Part shown: one piece after another, positions 21,931-32,174 of the stretch
How positions within the stretch are numbered: position 1 is the stretch's first letter
Layout: every line of letters starts with the position of its first letter
Made by a program: the position numbers and the translations under genes
Notes under the pieces: generated by a model
Told to the model about the DNA's origin: nothing
The model's input: only the letters and a program-made list of their open reading frames with translations
Database searches by the model: none
Assembly: GCF_036850765.1 (NCBI RefSeq)
Contig: NC_089493.1
Location: 189,861,140-189,925,139 of the forward strand
Length of the DNA: 64,000 nt
Source of the DNA: Saccopteryx bilineata
Taxonomy: Eukaryota; Chordata; Mammalia; Chiroptera; Emballonuridae
Reading direction: 5' to 3'

Positions 21931-22304
21931 CATGCTGGGAGAGGGAACAGTGTGCCAGGACTCAGACGGTTGAGCACACAGCACGCGTGATTTGAGAAGC
22001 AGACGAAGGCGAGTGTGGCTAGAAGGGGGCGGGGCGGGAGGGGGAGTAGCGGCTGAGTGGAGGCTTACTCGGAAGACAGGAGGTGATGGCAGATGGGATC
22101 GGGTTTGGACCTCATCCCAGGACAAGGAGAGCCACTGACAAGTTCAAAGCAGGGAGAGGACAGCTCTTCCCTGAATGCTGATGAGAATCTTGCAACTCAA
22201 ACAGCAGAGCCACAGGCACTGGTCTTCCTGAGGCTGATTTGGAAAGCCAATGAAAAAATAGCCAACATTTTAACTAATTCACGTGTACAGGTGAATTTTC
22301 ATTT
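21931..22304 (-). repeat. Possible L2 remnant and single-copy intron
   Basis: GACCTCATCCCAGGACAAGGAGAGCCACTGACAAGTTCAAAGCAGGG, in broken form, is like the internal reversed L2 phrase about residual gain and replacement in ancient L2 copies. Weak call. Confidence 0.35.
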
Positions 22305-22318
22305 AAAAAGCTGCAGAC

Positions 22319-22722
22319 GCCCTGGCCGGTTGGCTCAGCGGTAGAGCGTCGGCCTGGCGTGCGGGGGATACGGGTTCGATTCCCGGCCAGGGCACATAGG
22401 AGAAGCGCCCATTTGCTTCTCCACCCCCCCTCCTTCCTCTCTGTCTCTCTCTTCCCCTCCCGCAGCCGGGGCTCCATTGGAGCAGAGATGGCCCGGGCGC
22501 TGGGGATGGCTCCTTGGCCGCTGCCCCGGGTGCTAGAGTGGCTCTGGTCTTGGCAGAGCGACGCCCTGGAGGGGCAGAGCATCGCCCCCTGGTGGGCAGA
22601 GCGTCGCCCCCTGGTGGGCAGAGCATTGCCCCTGGTGGGCGTGCCGGGTGGATCCCGGTCTGGCGCATGCGGGAGTCTGTCTGACTGTCTCTCCCCGTTT
22701 CCAGCTTCAGAAAAAAAAAAAA
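22319..22722 (+). mobile_element. Bat tRNA-derived SINE, type A, with expanded internal repeat
   Basis: The head is GCCCTGGCCGGTTGGCTCAG, with CGGTAGAGC and a GGTTCGATTCCCGG B box. The body has C/T-rich and GC-rich parts, and it ends TTCAGAAAAA. Target duplications AAAAAGCTGCAGAC lie at 22305-22318 and 22723-22736. The element carries three tandem copies of a 22-23-bp GGGCAGAGC-(A/G)TCGCCCCCTGGT unit, against one in most copies here. CTCF-like cores (minus) at 22581-22595 and 22603-22617, with a shortened third at 22625-22638. Confidence 0.97.
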
Positions 22723-22736
22723 AAAAAGCTGCAGAC

Positions 22737-24171
22737 CATCCCTCTCTCGCAGGCCTCTTCCTCATTCAGCTCTCGGCAGTGAGTCCCTCACACCAAGTGG
22801 GACCAGAGACGGACAGGCAAGGAGCTCAAAAGCAGCTGCTCCCTGGGGGAGGGTGTGTGTGTGTGTGAACCCGGGGCCCCTGGAAACCCAGCGGTCTTTC
22901 TCCGGCACGTTTTCCCTGTCAGGGCTTTACTTGTCTGAGCACATTCTGATGAGTGACAAACCTGGACAGCTTGGCATGTCATCAGAGGGGGAGCTGGGTC
23001 CCGTTCCCCAGGTACGAGGGCTGCGGCATTGCTCCACAGTCCCAGTGCCCAAAACGCCAGGGTGGGACCCCCGAGTCCCTTGTCTTGGTTCCAGCTGCCC
23101 ACTGATGCCCAGGCAAAAAGAAGGCACTGTGGGGACATGGGATGAATGATTTGGGGGTTGAAGAACATGGCTGGAGGACTCATGCCTCACTGGGCCTTCC
23201 TCAAGGTCCCAGCCCCCCCTTTCTTCGCTGTCATTGCCCCTGACCCCACCTCTACCATCCTTCCCTCCCCACTTTTCGTACATATCAGACAATCATGGGG
23301 GTTCCTGCGGCATGTTTTTTTTCATCTACACTGCTCCCCCAAATTAGGGGATATTTCAAAATGAATCTGAAGCGATAAAAAAAGAAGCATTTGATTTTTT
23401 TTTATTAAACAAGAACATCAGAAAAGCAAATGACAAGGTAAAGAAAAGTTGTTTGATTATGCAGATGAGACAGAACACTAACTTCTATCTCCTTGGTGAA
23501 AACGCACTCTACAAAAGGCTGAGAGCCCCGGAGGACCTGCACGTTCCCCGGTCCCCTCATCTTGGGGAGCAGTGTCGTTCAGCGGGCATTCCACAGTACC
23601 GTGATGTGCAGAACTGAGGCACAGGCCCGGGAGTGGGCGGGGCTGCGCCTCCAAGCTTGGACACAGTTTGAACATGGCCAGTTGCTTTGATTTGCTCGGG
23701 AGGAAGCGGAGGAACAGAGGCACAATGCCTGGTCTGAGGCGCTCGGTAGAGAGCGGGGCTGGGACAAGTCTGTGGTGCCTGCTTCTGGTCCTCCACCCCC
23801 CTCAGCTCCATTTCCAGAAGCTTCCAAACGCTCGGAGCAGGGGAGACGGGTCCCAGTGCCGACTCGCAGTTTTACTCATCTGCACTTGCTGCCTAGTAAC
23901 CAGTGCGGGGACCGGACCTTTTAGATAAGAAAATCTGCATTTCATCTCCTTCGTGGCCGTTCCTGCTCAGTTTGCTTGGGGTAAAAGACGAGTGAGAAAA
24001 CAACAACAAAAAAAACCCCAAACCAAATAGCTGAATTCTTCCTTCCCAATAATCATCAGTCTCTGTGATTTCACAGCAGTGAATCAGGGCTCCCCTCAGA
24101 GAGAAAGTATGCAATCTTAACCATCCCGACTCCTACCTCCTCTTTGGGGCTAGTCCGGAAAACTTTACTTT
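22737..24171. other. Single-copy intron
   Basis: No gene recognised. A short GT run lies at 22852-22866, and T- and A-rich runs at 23391-23410 and 24001-24020. Frames of 80-130 codons here have no domain. Confidence 0.4.
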
Positions 24172-24185
24172 AGAAATAACAATGA

Positions 24186-24551
24186 GGCCCTGGCTGGTTG
24201 GCTCAGTGGTAGAGCGTCGGCCTGGTGTGCAGGAGTCCCGGGTTCGATTCCCAGCCAGGGCACACAGGAGAGGCGCTCATCTGCTTCTCCACCTCTCTTT
24301 CTCTCCTTCCTCTCTGTCTCTCTCTTCCCCTCCCGCAGCCAAGGCTCCATTGGAACAAAAGTTGGCCTGGGCGCTGGGGGTGGCTCTATGGCCTCTGCCT
24401 CAGGTGCTAGAATGGCTCTGGTTGCAACAGAGCAACGCCCCAGATGGGCAGAGCATCGCCCCCTGGTGGGCATGCCGGGTGGATCTCGGTCAGGCGCATG
24501 TGAGAGTCTGACTGCCTCTCCGTTTCCAACTTCAGAAAAATACAAAAAAAA
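24186..24551 (+). mobile_element. Bat tRNA-derived SINE, type A
   Basis: GGCCCTGGCTGGTTGGCTCA head, GTGGTAGAGC, GGTTCGATTCCCAGCC B box, TTCAGAAAAA tail. Perfect 14-bp target duplication AGAAATAACAATGA at 24172-24185 and 24552-24565. One CTCF-like core on the minus strand at 24455-24469. Confidence 0.97.
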
Positions 24552-24565
24552 AGAAATAACAATGA

Positions 24566-25422
24566 AAATAATAACAATGGTAGTAATTGTAACTTCATGC
24601 ATATGTAACCAGCACTTATTATGTTGCTAGCATTCCTCTAAGCATTTTGGCATGGGACTCAAACACTCTTTTCTATTGGGAGAGCATAAAGAAAAAACCT
24701 CCCAGGCATCACTGCAGAATGCTAATTCCAGCTTTGAGGGCAGGCACAATGGCAGCAGGGCAAATTGCTATGGAGATAAGAGTTCTGATAGACACACACG
24801 CATTATTAGAGGAACCCATAACAAAAGGGCTCGTACCACTGGTCTCTGTGAGAGAGCAGTTCCTCTGAGCCCTAGTTTTGGCAACACAAGGGTGGCCTGA
24901 GCTGGAACAGGAGTTCTAGATAGTCCTGGGGTCCCTCAGTGTTAGAATCTCACAACTCCCTTTAAAAAGAAGAGGTTTCCAAACCCTGCCTTCCAACACG
25001 GACGCATTCACGAAGCACCACGGAACACCAGGAGTCCTGGCTTACATCTGCACTCACACGCAGACAGACTAACACTTGATTCCAAATCAATGCTGAAGGT
25101 ACCACGCTTCCAACTTTACATATAAGGCCGCCCGTTAAACACTAGGCGACCTGCCCAGGGGCACAGAGCAGGGAGGAGTCAGAATTGAACGAGCCTGTCT
25201 GACTCCAGAGACTGCACTGCCCTTGCTAACCCACAACATGGGCTCAGAGGAGCACGGTTCACCCAGCCATCCTGCACCCTTGCTCTTCCCGGTATTGACC
25301 AGTGAGGAAGAGGGACAGACTTAGGGACCCAAGAGCACAAAGACCATGTCTAGACTTTTCAACTTTGGAAAGAAGATGGTATCATCCTGGTTTAATGTAG
25401 TCCATAATTCTGGAGTTAAGTA
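24566..25422. other. Intron with a MIR remnant at 25115-25225
   Basis: The reversed MIR core is visible: CACTAGGCGACCTGCCCAGGGGCACAGAGCAG, then GAATTGAACGAGCCTGTCTGACTCC. The rest is unremarkable. A minus-strand GAACTCCTGTTCCAG near 24905-24919 resembles a SLIT repeat word but is not an exon. Confidence 0.55.
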
Positions 25423-26018
25423 CAGTGTGTCCGTAAAGTCATGGTGCACTTTTGACCAGTCACAGGAAAGCAACAAAAGATGATAGAAATGTGAAGTCTG
25501 CACCAAATAAGAGGAGAACCCTCCCAGCTTCAGTTGGATGATGTGGCAGCATGTGCGCATGCGCAGATGATGACGTAACACCATGTATACAGCGGAGCAG
25601 CCCATGGCCATGCCAGTCAAGATGTGGACGGTACAGAGGAAAGTTCAGTGTGTTCTGTGGCTCACTAAATTCGAATCCGTGACCAAAGTGCAATGTGAAT
25701 ATTGGTGCGTTTATAATGAAGCGCCACCACATAGGAATAACATTACTCAGTGGGATAAACAGTTGAAGGAAACCGGCAGTCTGGTAGAGAAACCCCGTTC
25801 TGGTAGGCCATCAGTCAGTGACGAGTCTGTAGAGGCTATATGGGATAGCTACCTAAGGAGCCCTAAAAAATCTGTGCGTAAGCCCACATCGAATGCACTG
25901 AATAGGTATGAAACTGGGAGAGTTTTCCTTTTATTTGGTGCAGATTTCACATTTCTATCGTCTTTTGTTACTTTCCTGTGACCAGTCAAAAGTGCACCAT
26001 GACTTTACGGACACACTG
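25423..26018 (+). mobile_element. Tc1/mariner deletion derivative with about 108-bp terminal inverted repeats
   Basis: The element starts CAGTGTGTCCGTAAAGTCAT and ends in its inverted repeat, ATGACTTTACGGACACACTG, flanked by the TA duplications at 25421-25422 and 26019-26020. The inverted repeats run about 108 bp each (25423-25531 and 25910-26018) with only scattered mismatches. At 596 bp it is under half of a full mariner. It keeps the 5' part of a transposase frame joined to the right repeat, so it is an internal-deletion product rather than a minimal MITE. Confidence 0.95.
25583..25981 (+). pseudogene. Truncated mariner-like transposase frame, DNA-binding part only
   Basis: The frame has 132 codons. 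Residues about 10-95 look like the N-terminal DNA-binding region of IS630/Tc1/mariner transposases: a first helix-turn-helix (VQRKVQCVLWL, then a W-C-V-Y-N-E-A-P-P region), a linker with the GRP-type motif RSGRPSVSDE, and the beginning of a second helix-turn-helix (LRSPKKSVRKP). The DDE/D catalytic domain is absent. The last 24 residues are translated from the right inverted repeat. No stop interrupts the remnant. It could bind the element's ends if translated, but cannot cut DNA. Confidence 0.8.
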
Positions 26019-26202
26019 TAGTATGTTATTTTATTTTTTATTTTATTTTATTTTTTATTTATTTTTAATGGGGTGACATCAGTAAATCAAGATACATATA
26101 TTCAAAGGTAATATGTCCAGGTTATCTTAAAGTTCAATTATGTTGCATACCCATCACCCAAAGTCAGATTGTCCTGTCACCCTCTATCTAGTTCTCTTTG
26201 TG

Positions 26203-26247
26203 CCCCTCCCCCTCCCCCTTCCCTCTCCCTCTCCCCCCTCCCCCCGT
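26203..26247 (-). repeat. G-rich tract of the L1 3' UTR
   Basis: On the plus strand this is a run of CCCCTCCCCCTCCCCC type; on the L1 sense strand it is G runs separated by single A or AA. It fits the conserved G-rich segment of mammalian L1 3' UTRs and could fold as a G-quadruplex. Confidence 0.85.
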
Positions 26248-26285
26248 AACCACCACACTCTTGTCAATGTCTCTTGGTCTCAGTT

Positions 26286-28072
26286 TTATGTCCCATCTAC
26301 GTATGGAAAAATGCAGTTCCTGGTTTTTTCTGATTTACTTATTTCACTCCGTATAATGTTGTCAAGATCCCACCATTTTGCTATAAATGATCCGATGTCA
26401 TCATTTCTTATGGCTGAGTAGTATTCCATAGTGTATATGTGCCACATCTTCTTTATCCAGTCATCTATTGATGGGCTTTTTGGTTGTTTCCATGTCCTGG
26501 CCACTGTGAACAATGCTGCAATGAACATGGGGCTGCATGTGTCTTTACAAGTCAATGTTTCTGAGTTTTTGGGGTATATACCCAGTAGAGGGATTGCTGG
26601 GTCATAAGGTAGTTCTATTTTCAGTTTTTTGAGGAACCACCATACTTTCTTCCATAATGGTTGTACTACTTTACATTCCCACCAACAGTGGATGAGGGTT
26701 CCTTTTTCTCCACAACCTCTCCAACATTTGCTATTACCTGTCTTGTTAATAATAGCTAGTCTAACAGGTGTGAGGTGATATCTCATTGCAGTTTTGATTT
26801 GCATTTCTCTAATAACTAAAGAAGATGAGCATCTTTTCATATATCTGTTGGCCATTTGTATTTCTTCCTGGGAGAAGTGTCTGTTCATATCCTCTTCCCA
26901 TTTTTTTATTGGATTGTTTGTTTGTTTGTCGTTGAGTTTTATGAGTTCTTTGTATATTTTGGATATTAGGCCCTTATCTGAGCAGGTGTTTAAAAATATC
27001 ATTTCCCAATTAGTTGGCTGTCTGTTTATCTTGTTATCAATTTCTCTTGCTGAACAAAAACTTCTTAGTCTGATGTAGTCCGATTCATTAATTTTTGCTT
27101 TCACTTCTCTTGCCTGTGGTGTCAAATTCATAAAATGCTCTTTAAAGCCCAGGTCCATGAGTTTGGTACCTATGTCTTCTTCTATGTACTTTATTGTTTC
27201 AGGTCTTATGTTTAGATCTTTGATCCATTTTGAGTTAATTTTAGTACAGGGGGACAAACTGTAGTCCAGCTTCATTCTTTTGCATGTGGCTTTCCAGTTT
27301 TCCCAGCACCATTTGTTGAAGAGGCTTTCTTTTCTCCATTGAGTGTTGTTGGCCCCTTTATCAAAAATTATTTGACTATATATATGTGGTTTTATTTCTG
27401 GACTTTCTATTCTGTTCCATTGGTCTGAGTGTCTATTTTTCTGCCAATACCATGTTGTTTTGATTGTCGTGGCCCTATAATAGAGTTTGAAGTCAGGTAT
27501 TGTAATGCCCCCAGCTTCATTCCTTTTCTTTAGGATTGCTTTGGCTATTCGGGGCTTTTTATAGTTCCATATAAATCTGATTATTTTTTGCTCCATTTCT
27601 TTAAAAAATGTCATTGGAATTTTGATGGGAATTGCATTAAATTTGTATATAGCTTTGGGTAATATGGCCATCTTGATTATATTTATTCTACCTAACCAAG
27701 AACAAGGAATATTCTTCCATCTCATAATGTCTTTTTCGATTTCCCTTAACAATGGTTTATAGTTTTCATTGTATAAGTCCTTTACATTCTTTGTTATGTT
27801 TATTCCTAGGTATTTTATTTTTTTTGTTGCAATCGTGAAGGGGATTATTCTTTTGAGTTCATTCTCAAATGTTTCATTGTTGGCATATAGAAAGGCTATT
27901 GACTTCTGTATGTTAATTTTGTATCCTGCGACCTTACTGTATTGGCTTATTTTTTCTATAAGTCTTTTTGTGGATTCTTTGGGGTTTTCGATGTATAGGA
28001 TCATATCATCTGCAAAAAGTGATACCTTTACTTCTTCTTTTCCGATATGGATGCCTTTTATTTCTTTGTCTT
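26286..28072 (-). pseudogene. LINE-1 ORF2 C-terminal fragment (RT domain end to C terminus)
   Basis: ORF2p is the endonuclease and reverse transcriptase of L1. This fragment stays open from the truncation point to the natural stop. The first codons read [10 protein letters not shown], then [18 protein letters not shown] is the catalytic reverse-transcriptase motif. The body continues through the thumb region ([34 protein letters not shown]) and the cysteine-rich C-terminal segment ([16 protein letters not shown]), ending with [10 protein letters not shown] and a stop. The endonuclease, the N-terminal RT motifs, ORF1 and the promoter are missing, so it cannot retrotranspose alone. The unbroken frame implies a recent insertion. 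The internal ATG at 28004 is not a true start. Confidence 0.95.
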
Positions 28073-28169
28073 GTAGTATGTTATTTTAACACAATTCATT
28101 GATTGGGGTCATATTAAAGCCTCAGCATTAATGAGGTACTGGGGGGGGCACAAAAGAGGCTGAAGAGCC

Positions 28170-28364
28170 TGACCTGTGGTGGCGCAGTGGATAAAGCGTC
28201 AAACTGGAACGCTGAGCTCACTGGTTCGAAACCCTGCAATTGTCTGGTCGGGGCACTTGTGGGAGTTGATGCTTCCTGCTCCTCCCCGCCTTCTCTCTCT
28301 CTCTCTCACTCTCACTCTCTCTCTTCTCTAAAATGAATAAATAAAAAAAAATATATTAACAAAA
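28170..28364 (+). mobile_element. Bat tRNA-derived SINE, type B short (RHIN-like)
   Basis: GACCTGTGGTGGCGCAGTGG head, GGATAAAGCGTC A-box region, GGTTCGAAACCC B box, a C/T microsatellite and an A-rich tail. Target duplication AAAAGAGGCTGAAGAGCC at 28152-28169 and 28365-28382 is perfect over 18 bp. This SINE type is, from memory, characteristic of horseshoe-bat relatives. Confidence 0.93.
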
Positions 28365-28382
28365 AAAAGAGGCTGAAGAGCC

Positions 28383-31300
28383 AGTCTCTTCTGAGATTTT
28401 AACTTGTGTTCCGTGTTGTGTGTGGCATAATCTCACACACGGGAGCCTGTCCCTGAGTAAGCTCTCAGTTGCGGCATTGGGAGGAAGAGAGAGCTGCACA
28501 GATTCAAGGGGTGTCGGAGGACTCAGCCAGGATGCTAGAAACAGTGAGCCCGGGACCCAAATTATCAGCAAGCCCCAACCTCTGCCCCCCTCATCCCTCA
28601 GAGTCCGCAGAAATGCAGTGAGCAGTGTTTTCTCGTTAAAAAACAACAACACATTTCTCTCCCTCTGTCCCCCCTATATTTTAATGTTCCAGAAAGGAAC
28701 GAAGAATGAAAAGAAAATCTTAACCCACCAAGCCATGCTATTATACTTAAAAACACAGAAAGAATTAAAACTGCCAGACCACATTAAAACTAACGACTGG
28801 TTTGGTGCGACCCCTCATTGCCTTGGCATTGCCCATTGTCTCCAGCAATAAAAGAACATCACAGGCAATTTATTGGGAGTTATTCTCAAATGAATTGCAT
28901 TTGCTGAGAGGAGCACATTTAGCATTTGGTGATTCATACGTGGGAAACATTATTGCTCTGGAAAAGAGCTTAGAATAAGTGAGATTTAGAGCCCAGGGGA
29001 ATTAAAAAGAAAAAAACCCACATCCTGAGAGTTTGTTTAATTAAAAAAAAAAAAAAAAGCAGGCATTCATTACGTGTGCGTGCGCGCGTGCGCGGTTATG
29101 GACACGGAGGCGAGCGCATCAGAAAAACTCTGTCTAGGTCCCGGACCACGACAAGAGGGACTGGAGGAGACAGTTAAGGGGCAATTGTCCACATTTTTTT
29201 TTTCAATTAAAAATTTAAACAAAGAAAATTATGTGGCCGAAGAGATCGTAAACTTCATACCTCGTGCTATTTTTCTACATTCTCAATAATTTTCATAATA
29301 AAGTATGTCTAGGTCATATGCACCTCAAAGTTAAAATGAAAGGGAGCGGTTCAGAGTCCCCTTTCACTGTCCCTGCGAGCAAGGCAGGGATTCTTTTATA
29401 CTTTCTCCCCAAGTGTTTTAAGCCGCTGGGCTCCACGGCTGACGCCAGGCTGCAGGCTCCGCCCAGCCCCGTGCCGGTGCAGAAGCAGCACAGCTGTGAG
29501 CGACCCGGAGGGCGGCTTGGGTCCCGGGACCTCAGCGCGAGAGGCAGCCCCAGGGTCGGGCGCACCACTGCGGCTCTCCTTTCTCCCGGTCTGCGCTGCT
29601 GGTTTATTGGTGCAGACGTCCCAACCCCGTTCCAGTTACGTGACCTTTCTCTCTTGTTTCCTTAATACCTGTCTGAGTGCAGATGCAGCCGTCTTCTTTC
29701 GAAAGTTATTTTTTTCCCCATTGCCTAGGTACAAGAAAAGGCACCTTGAATATTTTGTTAATCAGAAGGCAAATTGTGCAGCGGTTTTACAGTGTGGTGA
29801 TGAGTACGCGGAGAGAAGGCCAGGAAGGCGGTAGCGTACAGAAATATTAAGTACCCTCCATAAGGAGTCTGGGTTGTGAGAAAGTGAGGGACTTTTATTT
29901 CCTTCTGGTTGATGATTAGCTGTGTCCAGCTTGGCTCCAGTGACTTCAATGATGGTTTCATATGCAGAATGAAGAAATGTATTTATTATTTCTCTAAAAC
30001 AACACACATAGAACGAAGACATTTTGGGAAAATGCAAGAAGGTGGAAGCAATTACCTTTAATATTTCCACTTAAAATAATCACTGTAAATAATCTGCTTA
30101 TTTCAGTCCTCTATTTATAAGGTTTTTTTGTGTGTACATTTATATACATACACATATATATGTATATAAGTACATATATAAATATACATAACTAAGGAGT
30201 TAGAGAGGGAGAAGGCTTTAACTGTATACTCTTCTCATTTTATGCACAGGGTGGGAAGGACATATTTCATTGTTTACCCTTTTGTATCATATAGATTTTG
30301 AACCATTAGCATATATTGCCTACTTTAAAATAGATTAAAAAATATAATTCCACATTGCATAATAAGCATTTTTCTATACTCATCTTTTGAGTGGTGGTAT
30401 GGTATTCCTTACAAACATTCTAGAAGGTACTGTGGCCAGGTCAGCCATCACGTCAGTGGTGGTCAAGTCCCCTTGGTCCTCCTGACCTCACAGCCTTGCC
30501 CCGTCTTTCCTCCTACCCTGCCTGGGTAGCACGCGGTCCCCGGCTTGGGCTGCGCTGGACGGAGGGCAGGCTCCCAGCAGAGCTGACGTCACACTGTGGT
30601 GCTGGGCCCGATGTCAGGAAGGATGGGGGGGGCGGGCGGGGAGGACGGAAACTCCAAAGAGCCCGAATTAATAATATGTCTCCAGTTCCCAGACTCTTCA
30701 CTACTGTGCCGTTACACTGCGGAGGAGCATGGCTCCTAAGGTGGCTCCCGAGACTTCCTCCTTTCATAACAAGGGATTCTGGAACAACTGTAATCGGGGT
30801 TACGAGCCGTGCAAAGGCCCACGGCGAGGACCGGCACTAACAACAACAACAACAACAACAACAAAGGCATTCTGAAGACAGGCCAACGTGGCTTGTTATA
30901 GATCTTCCTCGGCCTGAGCCGATCAACTACAGCAGACCAGGTAGTCAAGTTTGCTGCGAGTCTTCCCTTCCTGGTTCCCTGATACCATCTATTGAGAATG
31001 ATAGAGGCGTGTGATCTCTATTTCACAGGAAAATGCTTCCCGTGTGAAACCAGTGGAGGAACTGCAGACATGCCTCACCCAGAGGCACACGCCCCACGAA
31101 CCCTGGGATGGGGCTCCGCGGGGGTGCTCACAGCCCCGACGCCTTGACGTGTGACCTCCCTTTAGAGACAAGGACATGACGTGGAAGGCACATCAGGGTG
31201 CCCACCCAGGCTTCTTGCCGTTTCTCCCGATTCACTCAAGGGCTTCTCCCCGCACGCCCAGGTCGGACACACAGACATCTGTCCTCTCTGGTCATCCATC

Positions 31301-31984
31301 CACCGTGCCTGTGTGTAGCGTGGGTAACCAGCATCTCAGACGGCAGGGGGTGCTCCCTGAGCTCTCCTCGCACAGAGGGCCGATGTTTAGGGCGGAGTTT
31401 TACTTTGACTACAGCAGATGTTGCAAACGGGTGTTTAATTTGGCTTGCACTTTCTTAAAAAACAAACAAACAACCAACTGAACCAAAGCTTTAAAACCAC
31501 AAAATTTATATAAACATCTGGATTTTTGGCTACTCTCGATAACTTCAAATATCTATCAATTTAGACCCTCTCCTCCCATGGCACAAGGCTAAGTGGCAGC
31601 TGCCCTCTGTGGACGGTGCCGGCAATTTTGATTTTGAGTTCAGCCTCATCCGCAGAAGTCCCTGCTGTCTCCTAACATTAAGGTCCCCATGTCCACTGCC
31701 ATTTGTCACAGAGCTCGCATTGTTGTTTTTCATATTGTAGGGAAATAATTTTATTATATTATGCCGGCCTACTTCCCTCAATTACTTTACTTCAAGAAGG
31801 CATCTGAGTTGCAATCCCTGCCTAGAGTTCTGAGGCTACGGCCTGAGGTTTATCTGCGCATGCAACAAGGAAGAGACACAGGAACAAAACACGGCCTTCC
31901 CCTGGCCTCCCTGCTGGGCAGGCCGCTCACTCAGCTTCTCCTTGCATCAGAACTGGGTTTCCTGTTTGGGTTTGAGCATGTTCT
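28383..31984. other. Single-copy intron with simple repeats and an old L1 scrap
   Basis: No exon. A-runs lie at 29043-29058. A GC-alternating segment, GTGTGCGTGCGCGCGTGCGCGG, is near 29074-29095. TATATA-rich text occurs at 30140-30190, with possible L1M-like text at 30190-30430 (GGTATGGTATTCCTTAC) of low certainty. (AAC)8 lies at 30838-30863. The block 28860-29000 (GAATTGCATTTGCTGAGAGG, GCATTTGGTGATTCATACG) may be conserved. Confidence 0.45.
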
Positions 31985-32160
31985 TTCTTAAATTTTATTT
32001 ATTTTTTATTTATTGATTTTAGAGAGAGAAGACAGAGAGAGAGAGAGAGAGAGAGAGAAATAGCAGTCTGTGCCTGTATGTGCCCTGAAAAGGATCAAAC
32101 TGACAACCTCTCTACATCGGGATGATGCTCTAACCAACAGAGCTAACCAGCCAGGGCAGA
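31985..32160 (-). mobile_element. Older bat VES-like SINE
   Basis: On the minus strand the head reads GCCCTGGCTGGTTAGCTCTG with TTGGTTAGAGCATC, a B-box region, then GA-repeat and A/T-rich tail seen on plus at 31990-32060. Imperfect target duplications TTTGAGCATGTTCT (31971-31984) and TTTGAGAGTGTTCT (32161-32174). More diverged than the type A copies; fits the VES family shared across bats. Confidence 0.85.
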
Positions 32161-32174
32161 TTTGAGAGTGTTCT

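Larger units (their letters stand above)
26034..28073 (-). mobile_element. Young 5'-truncated LINE-1 (about 2.0 kb)
   Basis: Minus-strand L1, sense with SLIT3. Its A-rich tail is at the low-coordinate end (T-rich 26034-26075), followed inward by the 3' UTR with a C-rich run, then ORF2. The 15-bp target duplication TAGTATGTTATTTTA lies at 26019-26033 and 28074-28088. On the minus strand the target reads TGTT|AAAATAAC, a canonical L1 endonuclease site. The 5' end is truncated within the reverse-transcriptase domain. The duplication overlaps the right TA of the mariner, so the L1 landed at its edge. Confidence 0.97.

Noticed and set aside
22319..22395. Possible tRNA gene (GGTTGGCTCAGCGGTAGAGC plus GGTTCGATTCC)
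   Set aside because: A and B boxes belong to the SINE head. The sequence continues into the SINE body and tail with target duplications, and the cloverleaf is not that of a functional tRNA.
24900..24925. Minus-strand GAACTCCTGTTCCAG, similar to the SLIT word ELLFQ in the repeat exon expected upstream
   Set aside because: The residues before and after do not follow the SLIT repeat (no LP before, no STPKL after), and no 72-nt interval with splice sites frames it.
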